Shown here: positions 1 to 9,043 of the stretch, one piece after another
How positions within the stretch are numbered: the stretch's first letter is position 1
Layout of the letters: each line of letters begins with the position of its first letter
Assembly (NCBI RefSeq): GCF_009932435.1
Contig: NZ_BJOU01000019.1
Coordinates: 186,001 to 250,000, forward strand
Origin: Gordonia crocea
GTDB taxonomy: Bacteria > Actinomycetota > Actinomycetes > Mycobacteriales > Mycobacteriaceae
Reading direction: 5' to 3'
DNA: 64,000 bases
Notes under the pieces: model-generated
Database searches by the model: none
What the model was told of the DNA's origin: nothing
What the model saw: the letters and a program-made list of their open reading frames with translations, nothing else
Translations under genes and position numbers: made by a program

Positions 1-147
1 TCCGTGGATGAGGACAACCGGCGGGCCACTCCCCGCGATGCGGTAGGCGCGTCGGTATCCGTGGATCGTTCGAAACCGCAGGCGGATCCTCGGGTGCGGT
101 TGGTCGGTGCGCGGTGCGGCACCGACGTGGATGGCGTCGATGGTCAC
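1..147 (-). CDS. Alpha/beta hydrolase, N-terminal part (runs off the left edge)
   Basis: Only the first 49 codons lie in the window. Reading the minus strand from a GTG at 147 gives an open frame to base 1. It ends in G-P-P-V-V-L-I-H-G, the strand and HG oxyanion-hole turn that open alpha/beta hydrolase domains. A strong GGAGG lies about six bases before the GTG, which supports this start. The catalytic triad would lie beyond the edge, so esterase, epoxide hydrolase and other subfamilies cannot be told apart. It is transcribed away from the ESX-like cassette at 374. Confidence 0.75.
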   Translation of the reverse strand, partial: MTIDAIHVGAAPRTDQPHPRIRLRFRTIHGYRRAYRIAGSGPPVVLIHG

Positions 148-373
148 GGAAGACCTCCTCCTGTCGACCTGGTGTAGCCAGTCAACCCCAACCGGCGCAC
201 TCGCGCGTAGCCGGAATCGCGGATGTAGCACGGTATTTACATACGAAACGATCAACGGGCGGGCGCCTCGCAAGCCCGCACCGCTCGGTCATCGACGATC
301 CCGATGGAACCGTTCGCGCCTCCGCTGCGTCTAATCCCATACGCGGCGAAACACGCCGCGCGGGGGAGGAGCC

Positions 374-712
374 ATGGAAACCGGAGTACTGGATTGGATT
401 GATTCCCGCACCACGACGCGCTCGCGGTCGGGGGCGATCACCGTGACGACCACGGCACACGGATTGCCGGTGGCCGTCCGGATCAGCGACGCGGCGTTGG
501 GGATGGGCGCCGACGCGGTGGCCGCACGCGTGCTGGCCCTGTGCGACGAGGGGCGGATCGCGGCGAGCGTCCGGTTGCGCGAGCACTTGGCGGCGACCGG
601 GGTCGACGACGAGGTGCTCGCGGCCATGTCGTTGTCCACCGCTGACGATCTGGCCCGCGCACAATCCGCCGAGGACGCGGCGGCCTGCGGCTCCGGTTCG
701 TGGCTGAGGTGA
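374..712 (+). CDS. Hypothetical protein heading the ESX-like cassette
   Basis: A 112-residue protein preceded by a very strong GGGGGAGGAG ribosome site. I do not recognise the family securely. Residues 17-40 (S-G-A-I-T-V-T-T-T-A-H-G-L-P-V-A-V) look like the short beta strands found in EspH/DUF2694-like and YbaB-like proteins of type VII secretion loci, followed by helices. There is no signal peptide or membrane segment, so it is probably cytoplasmic. It is tightly followed by the YbaB-like gene at 715, three bases after its stop, as the first gene of an apparent seven- or eight-gene operon. A chaperone or accessory role in ESX substrate handling is inference from context only. Confidence 0.7.
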   Translation: METGVLDWIDSRTTTRSRSGAITVTTTAHGLPVAVRISDAALGMGADAVAARVLALCDEGRIAASVRLREHLAATGVDDEVLAAMSLSTADDLARAQSAEDAAACGSGSWLR

Positions 713-714
713 CC

Positions 715-1029
715 ATGGCGAATCCAGAGCTCGACGAGATGCTCGCCGCCGCCACCGCCGCCGTCGGGCGGATGGCCGACCTGAACGATGACTACGAGGC
801 GATCCGCGCGCAGGCCGCCGACCCGCGGAACTTGGTCACTGCGACTGTCAACGGCGCGGGCGGACTGGTCGGGTTGCGCCTCGATCCCGCCTCGCTCCGC
901 CTCGGTGCCAGCGAACTCGGCGACCTGATCGCCTCGACGGCGCTGATCGCCGCCCAGCGCGCGTTCGCGCGGCGCGCGGCGATCACCGAAGAGTTCCAGT
1001 CCGAGCTCGGCGCGGCGGACAACCGATGA
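715..1029 (+). CDS. YbaB/EbfC-family protein, EspL-like
   Basis: A 104-residue protein with the YbaB/EbfC layout: an N-terminal helix (A-N-P-E-L-D-E-M-L), a central beta region (V-T-A-T-V-N-G-A-G-G-L-V-G-L-R-L) and a C-terminal helix rich in Ala and Arg. YbaB proteins are small DNA-binding dimers. The ESX-1 protein EspL belongs to the same superfamily and stabilises secreted substrates, and the neighbours make that parallel more likely here. I chose ATG 715 because GAGGTG lies just before it and it follows the previous stop by two bases. An in-frame GTG at 700 is also possible. Its end overlaps the next gene by four bases (ATGA). Confidence 0.7.
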   Translation: MANPELDEMLAAATAAVGRMADLNDDYEAIRAQAADPRNLVTATVNGAGGLVGLRLDPASLRLGASELGDLIASTALIAAQRAFARRAAITEEFQSELGAADNR

Positions 1030-1328
1030 GCGGCGTGATGATCGTCGGCGAGGCGGTCGAGGGGTTGGCCGCGACGTCGGCCGCGATGGGTACCGCCCTG
1101 GCCACCGCGGGCAGCGTCGATGCGGCAGCGAATACCGCGGCGATGGTTGCGGTGTTCGGATTGATCGGACAGGAGTTCATTGCCGCGTTCGCTTCGGCGC
1201 AGGCCGCCCACCTGGCGTCGGTGGGCAGTTTGGCGGCCGTCCATGCGGGCACGGCGGCATCGATGCTCGCCGGTTCGGCAGCCTTGGCCGCGACCGATGC
1301 GATCGGTGCGGCCGAGGTGGCGCGGTGA
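1026..1328 (+). CDS. EspC-like type VII secretion target protein
   Basis: A 100-residue, Ala-rich, almost wholly helical protein containing A-V-F-G-L-I-G-Q-E-F-I-A-A-F near residue 42. This resembles the central hairpin of EspC/DUF2580 proteins, which are small substrates or partners of ESX secretion. It lacks a Sec signal peptide, as expected for such substrates. No clear YxxxD/E tail is visible. The start overlaps the stop of the upstream gene (ATGA), and its stop overlaps the GTG of the next gene, so translation is coupled through the cassette. Family assignment is by pattern only. Confidence 0.55.
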   Translation: MSGVMIVGEAVEGLAATSAAMGTALATAGSVDAAANTAAMVAVFGLIGQEFIAAFASAQAAHLASVGSLAAVHAGTAASMLAGSAALAATDAIGAAEVAR

Positions 1329-2662
1329 ACGGGGGGCCGGTGCAGGCCACCGGTGCGGTATCGGCGTCGGCCGGGCTGACCGTCGAAGGGGCGTTACGCG
1401 CGGGCGGACTTGGACCGGTTCTCGACACCCCGGTATCGGCGGTGCTCCAGTCGTTGGGTCTGCCACCGCTCCCGCACGTACCACCAATGCCGCCGCTGCC
1501 CGGCCTACCGCCGCTGCCGGTGCTGGATCTGTCGGCGCTGCTCAAGCCGCTCACCGACCTGCTCGGCGCCTTCGGTACCGGGGATCTCGCGGGAGCAGGA
1601 GACCCGACGAAGATTTTCACCGGCCTGTCGTCGTTGCTCGACCTCACCGTTTCGGGCACGACCTCGGCGCTCAAAGCGGTCGACAAGGTGTGGTCGGGCG
1701 CCGCGGCGACCGGCGCGGCCGCCAAGATGGGGCGAACAGCGGTCGAGTCGGGAATGGTTGCGCGCCAGGGCGCGACGATGTCGGTCGACATCGGTGCCGC
1801 GGCGACCATCGTCGCGGGCGGGCTCGCCGCGCTGCAGGCGGTGATCGTGAAGACCGCGGGTCTGGTAGGGGCGGCGTTGCCGTTTATTTGGACTCCGCCC
1901 GGGCAGGCTGCGGCGCTGGCCGCGATCAGTGCCGGTATGACCGAAGGGGTCGCGGTTGTCACGGCGACGAAGGTGCAACTTCTGGCACCCACGGCGACGA
2001 TGGCGACAAACGGTGCCCCGGTCCCGATCAGTGGCGCACCGACCGGGGCGGTATCGCCGTTCATGGTGGCGGCGACAGCACTCGAGACGCTGGCCGTTCC
2101 ACTCAAGTCGGCGACGGGGATCCTGGGTTCGACGCTGGCCGCCGCGGCGCGGCAACAACAGACGACGAGACGGCCGGCCGCTGATCACCAAGGCAAACCG
2201 CCGGCCGGGGAGAAGCACTGCCCGGCACCGGAGCAGCGCGTCGCGCCCGCGGGTGCCGCAGGCGCGGGTCTCGGCAAGATCGGCGGTCTCGGTGGTGGCG
2301 GCCTCAATCCACGGGAAGTCACCGCGCGCTACGCGGCTCGTACTCCGATGGTCGGCGATATTGAGCCCGCTGCCGCGGTGAGCGTGCCTGGTCCGGGCGC
2401 CGCCCATCCGGCGCCGGTCGGGTCGGCCGGCGCCATGGCGCCGGTGGCGGGTGCGATGGGCGGGGCGCACGCTGTCGCACGAGTGGGCGCGGGATCACCC
2501 GACGCCTTGAAGTCGGTCGGTGTCCTCGGTGACTGTGATAAAGCCTGCGCACCAGCCGTTTTCGGTGCCGATCCTGCGGTGGAGGCATCGGACGACCTTG
2601 ACCCCGCGGAGACGGCGGCGAGCAACCGGCTTGCTGCCCTTAGAGAGGAGTTGTTGTCATGA
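1325..2662 (+). CDS. EspA/EspE-like secreted protein candidate
   Basis: A 445-residue protein rich in Ala, Gly and Pro. A proline-rich segment (repeated P-P-L-P and P-P-M-P blocks, residues 46-67) is followed by a helical region with long small-residue stretches (about 130-280) and a low-complexity C-terminal half. The arrangement recalls EspA/EspE-type ESX-1 substrates, which follow an EspC-like partner in the same way. No signal peptide is seen. GTG 1325 overlaps the TGA of the EspC-like gene. I cannot name an orthologue. Mature export and function are inference from gene order and composition. Confidence 0.5.
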   Translation: MNGGPVQATGAVSASAGLTVEGALRAGGLGPVLDTPVSAVLQSLGLPPLPHVPPMPPLPGLPPLPVLDLSALLKPLTDLLGAFGTGDLAGAGDPTKIFTGLSSLLDLTVSGTTSALKAVDKVWSGAAATGAAAKMGRTAVESGMVARQGATMSVDIGAAATIVAGGLAALQAVIVKTAGLVGAALPFIWTPPGQAAALAAISAGMTEGVAVVTATKVQLLAPTATMATNGAPVPISGAPTGAVSPFMVAATALETLAVPLKSATGILGSTLAAAARQQQTTRRPAADHQGKPPAGEKHCPAPEQRVAPAGAAGAGLGKIGGLGGGGLNPREVTARYAARTPMVGDIEPAAAVSVPGPGAAHPAPVGSAGAMAPVAGAMGGAHAVARVGAGSPDALKSVGVLGDCDKACAPAVFGADPAVEASDDLDPAETAASNRLAALREELLS

Positions 2663-2949
2663 CGTCGAACCTCCACGCCGACCCCGACGGGATGGCGGTG
2701 TTGGCCGGGCGGATCGAGGAGATCGCCGGTCGGTTGCACACGATGGTCACGGCCGGGTTGGCTCCGCCGCCGTCGGGACGCGACGAGGTGAGCCGCGCCG
2801 TCAGCGATGCCGTCGGGCGGGCGGCCCGCGAGATCGAGCGCGACCTTGCCGACGGGGCGCGTGAAGCGCGGGCGTTCGCCGCCGCGTTGCGCGAACAGGC
2901 GGGCGCGATAGGGGCCGCCGATGACATCACCGTCGCGCCGACGGGGTGA
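2659..2949 (+). CDS. Small EspC/PE-like protein
   Basis: A 96-residue protein. Its N-terminus, M-T-S-N-L-H-A-D-P-D-G-M-A-V-L-A, follows the pattern of EspC (M-T-x-N-L-x-x-x-P-x-x-x-x-V-L-A) and resembles the opening of PE domains. It is predicted all-helical, with no signal sequence. In mycobacteria a PE or EspC protein usually sits directly before a PPE or EspA partner and forms a heterodimer with it. Here a PPE-like gene follows after three bases. ATG 2659 overlaps the previous stop (ATGA) and is preceded by AGAGAGGAG. The pairing is inference from order. Confidence 0.6.
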   Translation: MTSNLHADPDGMAVLAGRIEEIAGRLHTMVTAGLAPPPSGRDEVSRAVSDAVGRAAREIERDLADGAREARAFAAALREQAGAIGAADDITVAPTG

Positions 2950-2952
2950 GCG

Positions 2953-3930
2953 GTGGCCATGCCGGGGGCGACTGGATTCACCGGGGTCGACTGGTCCACG
3001 CGGCCCGCGGAGCAATTGTCGGCCGACCTCGCGGCCGGACCCGGGACGGCACCGCTGACCGAGGCCGTCGAGGCGTGGACCGAGTTGGCGCGGGAACTCG
3101 ACCGGCTCGTCGTCGAGGCGAAGCGGGTCGGACACGAGTTGCGCGACGTGTGGGACTCGTCCAGTGGCGGCGCCGCCCGGCGGGCCCTCGACCGTTTTCC
3201 CGGCTGGATCGACACACTCGGCCGGCGGGCAGAAGCGCAAGCCGCCCTGACCCGGGCCGCGGCCGCGGCGGCAGAAGCGGCGAGGGTCGCGATGCCCGCG
3301 GCATCGGTGGTCGACGAGATCCGTGCCGCGGTCGCCGACGCGATCAGAGCCGGCCTGACGTCGGTCATGACCGGCGGACTCGCCCGCACCCACCGCGCCG
3401 AGCGCGACCTGGCGGCGGCCGCAGCGCAGGTGATGGCCGACTACGAACGCGATTCGACTGCGGCGGCCACGGCGCCGGTCCGGCATGACCGGCCGCCCAC
3501 GCTCGTTCGGGGCACGGGCGGCAGCGGGGAGCACGCACAATACTCGCCTACCGGGACGAGGGCCGCGGGCCTTCCCGGCCTGTTGGCAGCGCCACGCGTC
3601 TTGGGAGCCTTCCGTCCGGCCGCCGTGACTGTGCCTCGCCTGGAGGCAGCGGATGGTCCGACGAACCGGATTGGGCCTGGTCCCGGGGCGGAGCCGGTCG
3701 CCGACACGGATCCGACGAAGCCGGCGTCCGTGGGGCCGGTTGCTCCGATGGCACCCGTCGTCGGGGGTCGCGCTGGTGCGGCAACCATGGCGAGCGAGTC
3801 CCCGGTGATCACGACCGGTTCCGTGGTTCGGGCCGACGAAGGTCCGTTGACCTGGGCGGAACTGGCCACCCACGATGCGGTGCGCGTCCAGATCGGCGCG
3901 ACCACAGACTCGGATCACACAGCCGTGTGA
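2953..3930 (+). CDS. PPE-domain-like protein
   Basis: 325 residues from GTG 2953. Residues 8-170 fit the helical PPE domain: F-T-G-V-D-W-S-T-R-P-A-E-Q-L-S near the start, then A-W-T-E-L-A-R-E-L, then a W-x-x-S-S-G-G turn followed by P-G-W-I-D-T-L and an Ala-rich helix. The canonical Pro-Pro-Glu is degenerate (R-P-A-E), and the W-x-G turn reads W-D-S. The C-terminal half (about 175-325) is Pro/Gly/Thr-rich and probably disordered. It follows the PE/EspC-like gene by three bases and precedes the two WXG100 genes. ESX-dependent export to the cell surface is the family expectation, not shown here. Confidence 0.6.
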   Translation: MAMPGATGFTGVDWSTRPAEQLSADLAAGPGTAPLTEAVEAWTELARELDRLVVEAKRVGHELRDVWDSSSGGAARRALDRFPGWIDTLGRRAEAQAALTRAAAAAAEAARVAMPAASVVDEIRAAVADAIRAGLTSVMTGGLARTHRAERDLAAAAAQVMADYERDSTAAATAPVRHDRPPTLVRGTGGSGEHAQYSPTGTRAAGLPGLLAAPRVLGAFRPAAVTVPRLEAADGPTNRIGPGPGAEPVADTDPTKPASVGPVAPMAPVVGGRAGAATMASESPVITTGSVVRADEGPLTWAELATHDAVRVQIGATTDSDHTAV

Positions 3931-3958
3931 TCCGACACCAAGAAGAAGGGGGAACACC

Positions 3959-4267
3959 ATGCCCGGAGCAGGGCTCAATCTCGACGTCGCCGCCTCGATG
4001 GCGTCGACGAAGTCGGTGGCGGGGATCGTCGACGAGATGCAGCAGGTCATCCGCGCCATTCAAACGGCATCGCAGAACGCGGCCACGACCTGGAAGGGGC
4101 GCGCGTCGGGGGCCTATGACACGACCCACGCCGACTGGAACGCCAGCGCCAACAAGCTGAATCTGGCGCTCGAAGACATCAAGGCGAAACTGACCGCGTC
4201 GTTCGCCGGCTACGGCGACGAGGACGAGTCGGGTGCCGCCACCATCGCCGGGTCGCTGTCGGTCTGA
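3959..4267 (+). CDS. WXG100-family protein, EsxB (CFP-10)-like
   Basis: A 102-residue helical-hairpin protein with the WXG turn at W45-K46-G47 and the general type VII export motif YxxxD near the C-terminus (Y85-G-D-E-D89). These are the hallmarks of EsxB-type substrates, which carry the secretion signal for an EsxA-EsxB dimer. I chose ATG 3959 because AAGGGGG lies just upstream and it gives the usual family length. A longer in-frame start at 3875 would lie inside the PPE-like gene. The EsxA-like partner begins 30 bases downstream. Confidence 0.9.
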   Translation: MPGAGLNLDVAASMASTKSVAGIVDEMQQVIRAIQTASQNAATTWKGRASGAYDTTHADWNASANKLNLALEDIKAKLTASFAGYGDEDESGAATIAGSLSV

Positions 4268-4297
4268 CGCGTCTCGGCACCAGAGAAGGAGAGAAGA

Positions 4298-4591
4298 ATG
4301 AGTGTCATCCAGTACGATTTCGCCGCGCTCGACACGCTGACCGGCGACCTCAACCGCAACTTTGCCCGGCTCGAGCAACTGTCGGGTCAGTTGCGTACCC
4401 AGGTCACCGCGCTGGCATCGCAGTGGCAATCGGTCCAGGGCGCCCAGGCGTACCAAGAGTCGCAGGCCCAATGGGACCGGGTCTTCGAGGAGTCGAGGCA
4501 CCGGTTGAACAACCTGAGCGGCGCGGTGTCCAAGGCGTCGTCGACGATGGGCAACACCGACATGAGGGTTGGCCGCACGTTCGCCGTGTGA
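4298..4591 (+). CDS. WXG100-family protein, EsxA (ESAT-6)-like
   Basis: A 97-residue helical protein, the usual EsxA size, preceded by AAGGAGAG. The turn motif is W43-Q-S45 instead of W-x-G, so the glycine is replaced by serine. The second helix contains A-Y-Q-E-S-Q-A-Q-W-D. It would form a four-helix dimer with the EsxB-like protein encoded just before it and be exported with it by an ESX system. No EccA-E, MycP or EspG gene occurs in the window, so its secretion apparatus must be encoded elsewhere. The WQS turn is unusual but within known variation. Confidence 0.85.
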   Translation: MSVIQYDFAALDTLTGDLNRNFARLEQLSGQLRTQVTALASQWQSVQGAQAYQESQAQWDRVFEESRHRLNNLSGAVSKASSTMGNTDMRVGRTFAV

Positions 4592-4596
4592 TCGCG

Positions 4597-4629
4597 GGGC
4601 CGTCATCGCCGCAGCGGCGGTGGCGGCCC
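4597..4629 (+). terminator. Possible terminator hairpin of the ESX-like cassette
   Basis: Nested inverted repeats begin six bases after the EsxA-like stop. The outer arms are GGGCCG (4597-4602) and CGGCCC (4624-4629). The inner arms are CGCCG (4607-4611) and CGGCG (4615-4619), with a CAG loop. There is no T-tract, which is common for actinobacterial intrinsic terminators but makes the call tentative. Confidence 0.4.
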
Positions 4630-4732
4630 TCGCCGAGAATCGGTGAGCGCCATGGCGGTGGACACCGCGCCGGTCGGCCGGCGGGCGTTTAAGCTCGTGG
4701 CAGTTCCAATCACCGACGAAAGGTCCCGCCTG

Positions 4733-5716
4733 ATGGCCGGAGGACTCGCCGCACTCCTCGACGATGTCGCAATGCTGGCAAAACTGACCGCGGCGTCCAT
4801 CGATGACATCGGCGCCGCTGCCGGCAAGGCGAGTACCAAGGCGGTCGGCGTGATCGTCGACGACGCCGCGGTGACGCCGCGTTACGTCCAGGGGATCTCG
4901 CCGGCCCGTGAGCTCACGATCATCGGGAAGATCGCCCGAGGATCTATACGCAACAAGATCGTCTTCATCCTTCCGGCGATCATGCTCCTCAGCGAATTCG
5001 CGCCCTGGGCGCTGACGCCGCTGTTGATGATCGGTGGTACCTATCTGTGCTTCGAAGGCGCCGAGAAGATCTGGGAGAAGATCACCGGCCACCACGAGGA
5101 CGAGGCGCAGATGCCGGCCGCGCAGGGCGGCGCCGACCAGGAGAAGTCGCTCGTCGGCGGCGCGGTGCGCACCGACTTCATCCTGTCGGCGGAGATCATG
5201 GTCATCGCGTTGTCGGAGGTGGCCGAGGAGAGCTTCTGGTTGCGTCTCGGCGCGTTGGTGATCGTTGCGCTGGTGATCACCGCGCTGGTCTATGGCGTTG
5301 TTGCCGTCATCGTGAAGATGGACGACGTCGGGTTGGCCCTGGCGGAGCGGTCGAGCCAGGTCGCGCAGCGAACCGGCCGATTCCTGGTGCGCGCCATGCC
5401 GACTCTGATGACGGTGCTGTCCTACGTCGGAGTCGTCGCAATGCTCTGGGTCGGTGGCCATATCGTCCTGAACGGGATCCACGAGCTCGGGTGGGACCCG
5501 CTCTACGACTTCGTGCACCACCTGCAGGAGGAGACCGTCGATGCGGCTCCGTTCGCCGGGGGCTTTGCCGGCTGGTTGGTCAACTCGTTCTTCTCCGCCA
5601 TCCTCGGATTCGTCGTCGGATCGCTGGTGGCCTGGGTGGTGTATCTCATCCATGTGCTCCGGGCGAACCGCCCCGACGAGGCGGTGCCGGGCGACTCCGC
5701 CGAGGCGCATCGGTAA
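4733..5716 (+). CDS. DUF808 (YedI-like) integral membrane protein
   Basis: A 327-residue inner-membrane protein. It opens with A-G-G-L-A-A-L-L-D-D-V-A, the conserved start of DUF808/YedI proteins, which is why I use ATG 4733 (AAAGG about nine bases upstream) rather than an earlier in-frame start. It has several hydrophobic segments, at about residues 95-120, 175-210, 240-265 and 285-315, plus the conserved P-R-Y-V-Q-G and F-E-G-A-E-K-I-W-E-K stretches. The family has no settled function; a channel or transporter role has been suggested. It is monocistronic between the ESX-like cassette and the permease. Confidence 0.9.
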   Translation: MAGGLAALLDDVAMLAKLTAASIDDIGAAAGKASTKAVGVIVDDAAVTPRYVQGISPARELTIIGKIARGSIRNKIVFILPAIMLLSEFAPWALTPLLMIGGTYLCFEGAEKIWEKITGHHEDEAQMPAAQGGADQEKSLVGGAVRTDFILSAEIMVIALSEVAEESFWLRLGALVIVALVITALVYGVVAVIVKMDDVGLALAERSSQVAQRTGRFLVRAMPTLMTVLSYVGVVAMLWVGGHIVLNGIHELGWDPLYDFVHHLQEETVDAAPFAGGFAGWLVNSFFSAILGFVVGSLVAWVVYLIHVLRANRPDEAVPGDSAEAHR

Positions 5717-5807
5717 CGCGATCGTCACACGATCTGCGGCAGTTGCGCCGCATGGTGCGCTAGCGTCGACTCGCAAAGCGAGCACGAAGACCGAGAACCG
5801 GAGCACG

Positions 5808-7307
5808 ATGAGCAACCCATTGCTGCGCACCAAATCGATCGAGCAGTCGATCGCCGACACCGACGATCCGGACACCAAGCTCCGCAAGGACCTCAGTGCC
5901 TGGGATCTGACGGTCTTCGGCGTCGCCGTGGTCATCGGCGCGGGCATCTTCACCCTCACCGCGCGGACCGCCGGCAACGTCGCCGGGCCGGCGGTGTCGA
6001 TCGCCTTCATCCTCGCCGCGGTGACGTGTGGCCTGGCTGCGCTGTGCTACGCCGAGTTCGCCTCGACGGTGCCGGTGGCCGGCAGTGCCTACACCTTCTC
6101 CTATGCGACCTTCGGGGAGTTCGTGGCGTGGATCATCGGGTGGGACCTGATCCTCGAATTGGCGCTGGCCGCGTCGGTCGTCGCGAAGGGGTGGTCGCTC
6201 TATCTCGGGGAGATCATCGGTCGGTCGGCCGCGGTAACCGTCGGGGGGATCCGATTCGATTGGGGCGCAGTTCTTCTCATCGTCGTGCTCACCACACTCT
6301 TGGCGCTGGGGACCAAACTCTCCTCGCGCGTGTCGCTGGTCATCACCGCGATCAAGGTCGGCGTCGTGCTCTTGGTGATCATCGTCGGAGCCTTCTACAT
6401 CTCACCGAAGAACTACGACCCGTTCATCCCGCCGGCCACAAGCGGGGACCATGGCGAGGGGATCCACCAAACCGTTTTCTCCTGGGTGACGGGGGCGACC
6501 GGCTCCAACTTCGGCTGGTACGGGTTGCTGGCCGCCGCGTCGCTGGTGTTCTTCGCCTTTATCGGCTTTGACGTCATCGCGACGACGGCGGAGGAGACGC
6601 GCAACCCCGCGCGGGACATGCCGCGGGGGATCCTCGGGTCGTTGGCCATCGTGACGGTGCTCTACGTCGGCGTCTCGATCGTCCTCTCCGGCATGGTTCC
6701 ACACACCAAGCTCGCCGACCGGACGGGGCCCGACGGCAAGAAGATCGAATCGACACTGTCGACCGCCTTCGAGGCACACGGCGTCACTTGGGCCGAATGG
6801 GTGATCAACATCGGTGCGCTGGCGGGTCTGACGACGGTGGTGATGGTGTTGCTGCTGGGGCAGATCCGGATCGGCTTCGCCATGTCGCGCGACGGGCTGT
6901 TCCCACAGGCACTCGCGAAGACCGGGTCGCGGGGGACGCCGGTCCGCATGACGATCATCGTCGGGGTCGTCGCGGCACTTCTCGCCGCCTTCTTCGACAT
7001 GTTCGCGCTGGAACAGATGGTCAACATCGGAACACTGTTCGCGTTCGTGCTGGTGTGCATCGGCGTCATCATCCTGCGCCGGACGCGACCGGACCTGCCG
7101 CGAGGGTTCCGCGTGCCGTTCGTACCGGCGGTCCCGATCGCCGCGGTCGTGGCCTGCCTGTGGTTGATGATCAATCTGTCGATCGAGACCTGGGTCCGCT
7201 TCCTTGTCTGGATGGCGGTGGGCCTGGCCGTGTACTTCCTCTACGGACGGCGGAACTCTGTTCTGGCCCGGCGTGAACGCGGTGAACTGCCCGCCGCCCA
7301 CGAGTGA
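5808..7307 (+). CDS. APC-superfamily amino-acid permease
   Basis: 499 residues with twelve or more hydrophobic segments. The first helix carries G-A-G-I-F-T-L-T-A-R-T-A-G, the consensus substrate-binding bend of APC transporters, followed by the conserved A-A-V-T-C-G-L-A-A-L-C-Y-A-E-F. The central F-A-F-I-G-F-D-V-I-A-T-T-A-E-E-T-R-N-P block is typical of the cationic amino-acid transporter (CAT/YfnA) branch. It should import amino acids with protons; the exact substrate cannot be read from sequence. A TAGCGT -10-like hexamer lies at about 5760, and a small CTCGC-AAA-GCGAG hairpin lies in the leader. sahH follows 80 bases later. Confidence 0.9.
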   Translation: MSNPLLRTKSIEQSIADTDDPDTKLRKDLSAWDLTVFGVAVVIGAGIFTLTARTAGNVAGPAVSIAFILAAVTCGLAALCYAEFASTVPVAGSAYTFSYATFGEFVAWIIGWDLILELALAASVVAKGWSLYLGEIIGRSAAVTVGGIRFDWGAVLLIVVLTTLLALGTKLSSRVSLVITAIKVGVVLLVIIVGAFYISPKNYDPFIPPATSGDHGEGIHQTVFSWVTGATGSNFGWYGLLAAASLVFFAFIGFDVIATTAEETRNPARDMPRGILGSLAIVTVLYVGVSIVLSGMVPHTKLADRTGPDGKKIESTLSTAFEAHGVTWAEWVINIGALAGLTTVVMVLLLGQIRIGFAMSRDGLFPQALAKTGSRGTPVRMTIIVGVVAALLAAFFDMFALEQMVNIGTLFAFVLVCIGVIILRRTRPDLPRGFRVPFVPAVPIAAVVACLWLMINLSIETWVRFLVWMAVGLAVYFLYGRRNSVLARRERGELPAAHE

Positions 7308-7346
7308 ACGACCGACAGGATAGCCTGGTCTGCGACCGTGCACCGA

Positions 7347-7369
7347 CCGCGGACGACACGCGTCCGCGG
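7347..7369 (+). promoter_or_regulatory. Perfect hairpin in the sahH 5' leader
   Basis: CCGCGGACG (7347-7355) and CGTCCGCGG (7361-7369) form a perfect nine-base stem with an ACACG loop. It lies about 18 bases before the sahH start and just upstream of the AGGGGAG ribosome site. A TAGCCT -10-like hexamer at 7321-7326 would place it inside the transcribed leader. The function is unknown; a protein-binding or stability element is possible. It is too small to be a recognised SAH riboswitch. Confidence 0.45.
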
Positions 7370-7387
7370 AACCGACTAGGGGAGTAG

Positions 7388-8917
<1,530 letters not shown>

Positions 8918-8923
8918 GGTTCA

Positions 8924-9043
8924 GGGCCCAGTCGGCGGAGATGAGGGCCCAGTCGACGAAGATGAGGGCCCAGTCGACGGAAAACGGGGCCCAGTCGGCG
9001 AAGATGAGGGCCCAGTCGACGGGAAACGGGGCCCAGTCGGCGG
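8924..9043. repeat. 21-bp tandem repeat array 1 (six units) between convergent sahH and tmk
   Basis: Six units start with GGGCCCAGTC at 8924, 8945, 8966, 8987, 9008 and 9029, an exact 21-base period. The core is GGGCCCAGTCG(A/G)C, followed by an eight-base tail such as GAAGATGA or GGAAAACG that varies between units. The core holds two palindromes, GGGCCC and GTCGAC. The array begins six bases after the sahH stop and ends at the base before the tmk stop codon (9044-9046), so it makes up nearly the whole intergenic region. Related arrays lie at 36307-36446 and 38555-38677. It may act as a two-way terminator or insulator; this is inference. Confidence 0.95.

Noticed and set aside
4643..4732. N-terminal extension of the DUF808 protein from 4643
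   Set aside because: The extra 30 residues have no family match, and ATG 4733 has a ribosome site and the conserved start.
3809..6010. Long minus-strand open frame opposite esx, DUF808 and permease genes
   Set aside because: It is antisense to several clear genes, and its composition is that of a high-GC frame shadow.
7308..7387. SAH riboswitch before sahH
   Set aside because: The 80-base region holds a single simple hairpin and lacks the pseudoknot and conserved loops of that class.
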